Assembly: GCA_017628435.1 (NCBI GenBank)
Contig: JAGBZE010000184.1
Span: forward strand, 1-7,868
DNA from: Akkermansia sp.
Lineage (GTDB): Bacteria > Verrucomicrobiota > Verrucomicrobiia > Verrucomicrobiales > Akkermansiaceae
Length of the DNA stretch: 7,868 nt
Direction of reading: 5' to 3'
Of this stretch, positions 5,529-7,868 are shown piece by piece (position 1 is the first letter of the stretch; every line of letters starts with the position of its first letter). Both the position numbers and the translations under genes were made by a program. The notes beneath the pieces were generated by a model. It ran no database searches. It saw only the letters and a list, made by a program, of their open reading frames with translations, and was not told the DNA's origin.

Positions 5529-7796
5529 TTGCCTATCCCCTCCATGCAGGAGCTTTTTGCAGACATGCCTGCATTTCCCCCCGCCGCCCGAGTGCTGGTG
5601 GACGGGCTCAATGACATGGTGCTGGATTACGCCATACCCGAGCACATGAGCGGGGTGACGCGCGGCAGCCGCGTGGAAGTGCCGCTGCGAGCCCGGGGCA
5701 CCACCGGCACTGTGCTGGCACTGGTGCAGCCGGATCCGGAATGGGCGCACCGGCTACGTCCGCTGAAGCGGCTGGTGAATGAGGAGCCTGTCATCTCCCC
5801 TGCTCTCATGGACCTGGCCGAATGGGCTGCGCGCTACTACGCTGTGCCCGTGGAGCAGATGATACGCTGCATTGTGCCGGAGCCTGTGCGCCAGGAGCGG
5901 CACGAGGAAAAGACCCGCAAGGTGGTGGTGCTCCAGGACTGGCCGGATGACGACACCCTGAACAAGATTAACCGCCGAGCCCCGCGCCAGGCCACAATTC
6001 TGCGCTACCTGCATGCCAGCGCCGAGAAACGCGAGCCGCTGGCAGATTTAGGCGGCTCTGCCTCGCTGGCTCCATGCCGTGCGCTGGAAAAGGCCGGCTA
6101 TGTGCGCATTGAGGAGGAACAGGTACACCGCGACCCCGCAGGGAACGAGCAATTTGCCCCCACCCAGCCGCTGGAGCTGAACCCGGAACAGGCCGCCGCC
6201 CTGGCAGCCATCAATGCAGCGTATGATGCAGGCGACACAAAGCCGCTGCTGCTGCAAGGGGTAACCGGTTCCGGCAAAACGGAGGTCTACCTTCAGGCTG
6301 CGCAGCGCGCCATGTCCCAGGGCAAAGGCGTGCTCATTCTGGTGCCGGAAATCTCGCTCACACCGCAGACCATGGCCCGCTTCAAGGGGCGCTTTGCCCA
6401 GGAACCCGGCAGCGTGGCTATTCTGCACAGCGCCATGAGCGATGGCGAGCGATTTGACGAATGGCACGCCATACACCGCGGCAAAGCCCGCATCGCCATC
6501 GGCCCCCGCTCGGCAGTCTTTGCCCCGGTGCAGAATCTCGGGCTCATCATTGTGGACGAAGAGCATGATTCCTCCTACAAGCAGGAAAACAGCCCGCGTT
6601 ACCATGGGCGAGACCTCGCCGTGCTGCGCGCCAGGCTGGAGGGTGCCACCATCGTGCTGGGCTCCGCCACGCCCTCGCTGGAATCCCTTTACAATGTGCA
6701 GCAGGATAAATACAGCATGCTGCGCATGGATAAGCGAGCCGACGGCCAGCGGCTGCCCCTCACCCGCGTGCTGGACATGCGCAGCGAGCCCAAGGACAAG
6801 CGAAACCTCGGCATTCTCTCCGAGCGCCTGCGCATGGCCATTGATGAGCGCCTGAACAAAGGCGAACAGGTGATTCTGCTGCTGAATCGCCGCGGCTTTG
6901 CCCGCGCCCTGCAATGCCCGGAATGCGGCTATGTGGCCAACTGCGAGCACTGCGCCCTGCCCATGACCTTCCACGCCACGGAGAACCGGCTCGTGTGCCA
7001 CATCTGCGGCTACCGCCAGATGGTACCCGGCCGCTGCCCGGATTGCCACACGGCCAACATCGCGCTGGAGGGCTACGGCACCCAGAAGGTAGAGGCCGTG
7101 CTGCGCCGCTGTTTCCCGCAGGCCAGGCTGCAACGCGTTGATGCCGATGTCACCACACGTAAGAACGCCCTGCGCGATATTCTGGCAGATTTCCGCGCCC
7201 ACAGAACCGATATTCTGCTGGGCACGCAGATGATTTCCAAGGGGCTCGACTTCCCCGGCGTAACACTAGTAGGCGTGTTGAATGCGGATTTAGGTCTGAA
7301 CATACCCGACCCGCGCGCAGCAGAACGCACCTTCCAGCTGCTCACCCAGGTGGCAGGCCGCGCCGGCCGCGGTGATCTGGATGGCGAGGTCATTGTCCAG
7401 ACATTCAATCCCCAGGCCGCAGCTATTCAGTTTGCCCGCCGGCATGATACTGATGGTTTTGCCGAAACCGAAATGGAGCTGCGCCAGCAGATGAATTTCC
7501 CGCCATTCTGCCACATGGCCGTCATTACCGCCCGCAGCGAGCAGGAAGACGTGGCCGCCCTGGCCATGGAAACCCTGCATAAGCGACTTCTGGAGGCCCT
7601 GCCCCCGCAGGTGCAGATAAGCGACCCGCTGCCCGCACCGCTGGCCAAGGCCTATGGGCAGTTCCGCTACCAGTGCACCCTGAAGGCCCCCCGCTCCCGC
7701 ATCATGGCCGATATCTGCAGCCGCGAGATTGCCGCCATGAACTGCGGCGAGGGGGTTACCCTGACACTGGATATCGATGCGTATTCGTTCATGTGA
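5529..7796 (+). CDS. priA: Primosomal replication-restart helicase PriA
   Basis: The 755-residue superfamily-2 3'-5' DNA helicase recognises stalled replication forks and starts reloading of the replicative helicase. Seen in order: the 3'-DNA-end binding domain (about 20-115, VLVDGLNDMVLDYAIP), a winged-helix part (about 145-205), and the helicase core with Walker A GVTGSGKT (244-251), DEEH (343-346), the aromatic-rich loop (about 347-361), GSATPSLES (378-386), GTQM (565-568) and QVAGRAGR (607-614). The zinc-binding insert has all eight cysteines (463, 466, 472, 475, 490, 493, 503, 506). The C-terminal domain runs to LTLDIDAYSFM, a usual PriA ending. Length is close to the 732 of E. coli, so the gene looks intact. 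The TTG start at 5529 has AGAGG at 5516-5520, 8 nt upstream, inside the end of the KH gene. An ATG at 5544 (750 residues) is possible but lacks a ribosome-binding site. It is co-transcribed and probably translationally coupled with the KH gene. Confidence 0.96.
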   Translation: MPIPSMQELFADMPAFPPAARVLVDGLNDMVLDYAIPEHMSGVTRGSRVEVPLRARGTTGTVLALVQPDPEWAHRLRPLKRLVNEEPVISPALMDLAEWAARYYAVPVEQMIRCIVPEPVRQERHEEKTRKVVVLQDWPDDDTLNKINRRAPRQATILRYLHASAEKREPLADLGGSASLAPCRALEKAGYVRIEEEQVHRDPAGNEQFAPTQPLELNPEQAAALAAINAAYDAGDTKPLLLQGVTGSGKTEVYLQAAQRAMSQGKGVLILVPEISLTPQTMARFKGRFAQEPGSVAILHSAMSDGERFDEWHAIHRGKARIAIGPRSAVFAPVQNLGLIIVDEEHDSSYKQENSPRYHGRDLAVLRARLEGATIVLGSATPSLESLYNVQQDKYSMLRMDKRADGQRLPLTRVLDMRSEPKDKRNLGILSERLRMAIDERLNKGEQVILLLNRRGFARALQCPECGYVANCEHCALPMTFHATENRLVCHICGYRQMVPGRCPDCHTANIALEGYGTQKVEAVLRRCFPQARLQRVDADVTTRKNALRDILADFRAHRTDILLGTQMISKGLDFPGVTLVGVLNADLGLNIPDPRAAERTFQLLTQVAGRAGRGDLDGEVIVQTFNPQAAAIQFARRHDTDGFAETEMELRQQMNFPPFCHMAVITARSEQEDVAALAMETLHKRLLEALPPQVQISDPLPAPLAKAYGQFRYQCTLKAPRSRIMADICSREIAAMNCGEGVTLTLDIDAYSFM

Positions 7797-7821
7797 AGGC
7801 CCCATGAGCGAAAATTATATT

Positions 7822-7849
7822 CGGAGCGAGGGACTTTAGTCCCTCTCCG
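7822..7849. repeat. REP-type hairpin after priA, start of a possible repeat cluster
   Basis: GAGGGACT (7828-7835) pairs with AGTCCCTC (7838-7845) across a TT loop. CGGA (7822-7825) and TCCG (7846-7849) extend the stem past a 2-nt bulge, giving 12 bp. No T-run follows, so it is not a classical terminator, although it lies 26 nt after the priA stop. The window's last bases (GGGACTGA at 7861-7868) repeat the start of the stem, suggesting a second unit beyond the edge. Confidence 0.6.
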
Positions 7850-7868
7850 CTAGAGGTTACGGGACTGA

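Noticed and set aside
4878..5750. A 290-codon minus-strand open frame spanning the divergent promoter region
   Set aside because: It overlaps the ankyrin start, both promoters, the whole KH gene and the priA start. The product is His/Gly/Cys-rich with no domain.
6048..7202. A 384-codon open frame on the minus strand
   Set aside because: It is antisense to priA and has the same mirror-frame composition, with no start signal or domain.

Overview
The window is an ordinary-looking chromosomal segment of a fairly GC-rich bacterium. It holds five confident protein genes and structured intergenic DNA. The mix of a secreted lipoprotein glycosidase, weak or absent Shine-Dalgarno sequences before several genes, sigma70-type promoters and protein character fits a host-associated Verrucomicrobiota such as an Akkermansia relative. 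That assignment is an inference from style; no marker gene here proves it.

Layout, left to right. Positions 3-62 may be the last 19 codons of a gene that starts before the window. Positions 63-399 are non-coding, with repeated CGCTCG-type motifs and a good extended -10 promoter. The first large gene (400-2964, +) is an 854-residue lipoprotein of the alpha-galactosidase type (clan GH-D: families GH27/GH36), closed by a strong terminator. The convergent intergenic region 3021-3273 contains a 164-bp element: 25-nt inverted repeats enclosing three consecutive hairpins. A 2-Cys peroxiredoxin (3274-3909, -) and an N-terminally anchored or secreted ankyrin-repeat protein (4064-4960, -) follow. They are separated by an 11-bp terminator stem and a second promoter, so they are two transcription units. 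From a divergent region the rightward pair starts: a small KH-domain RNA-binding protein of the KhpA type (5250-5525, +) and the replication-restart helicase PriA (5529-7796, +). These are only 3 nt apart and almost surely co-transcribed. The window ends in a hairpin repeat of REP type (7822-7849).

The genes do not form one pathway. The glycosidase would trim terminal alpha-galactosyl or alpha-N-acetylgalactosaminyl groups from glycans at the cell envelope. The peroxiredoxin removes peroxides in the cytoplasm. KhpA and PriA are housekeeping RNA- and DNA-binding proteins. I found no convincing new multi-gene system. The points most worth a second look are the 164-bp hairpin element, two promoters placed so close to their start codons that the transcripts should be leaderless or nearly so, and a beta-rich module embedded in the glycosidase ahead of its catalytic barrel.
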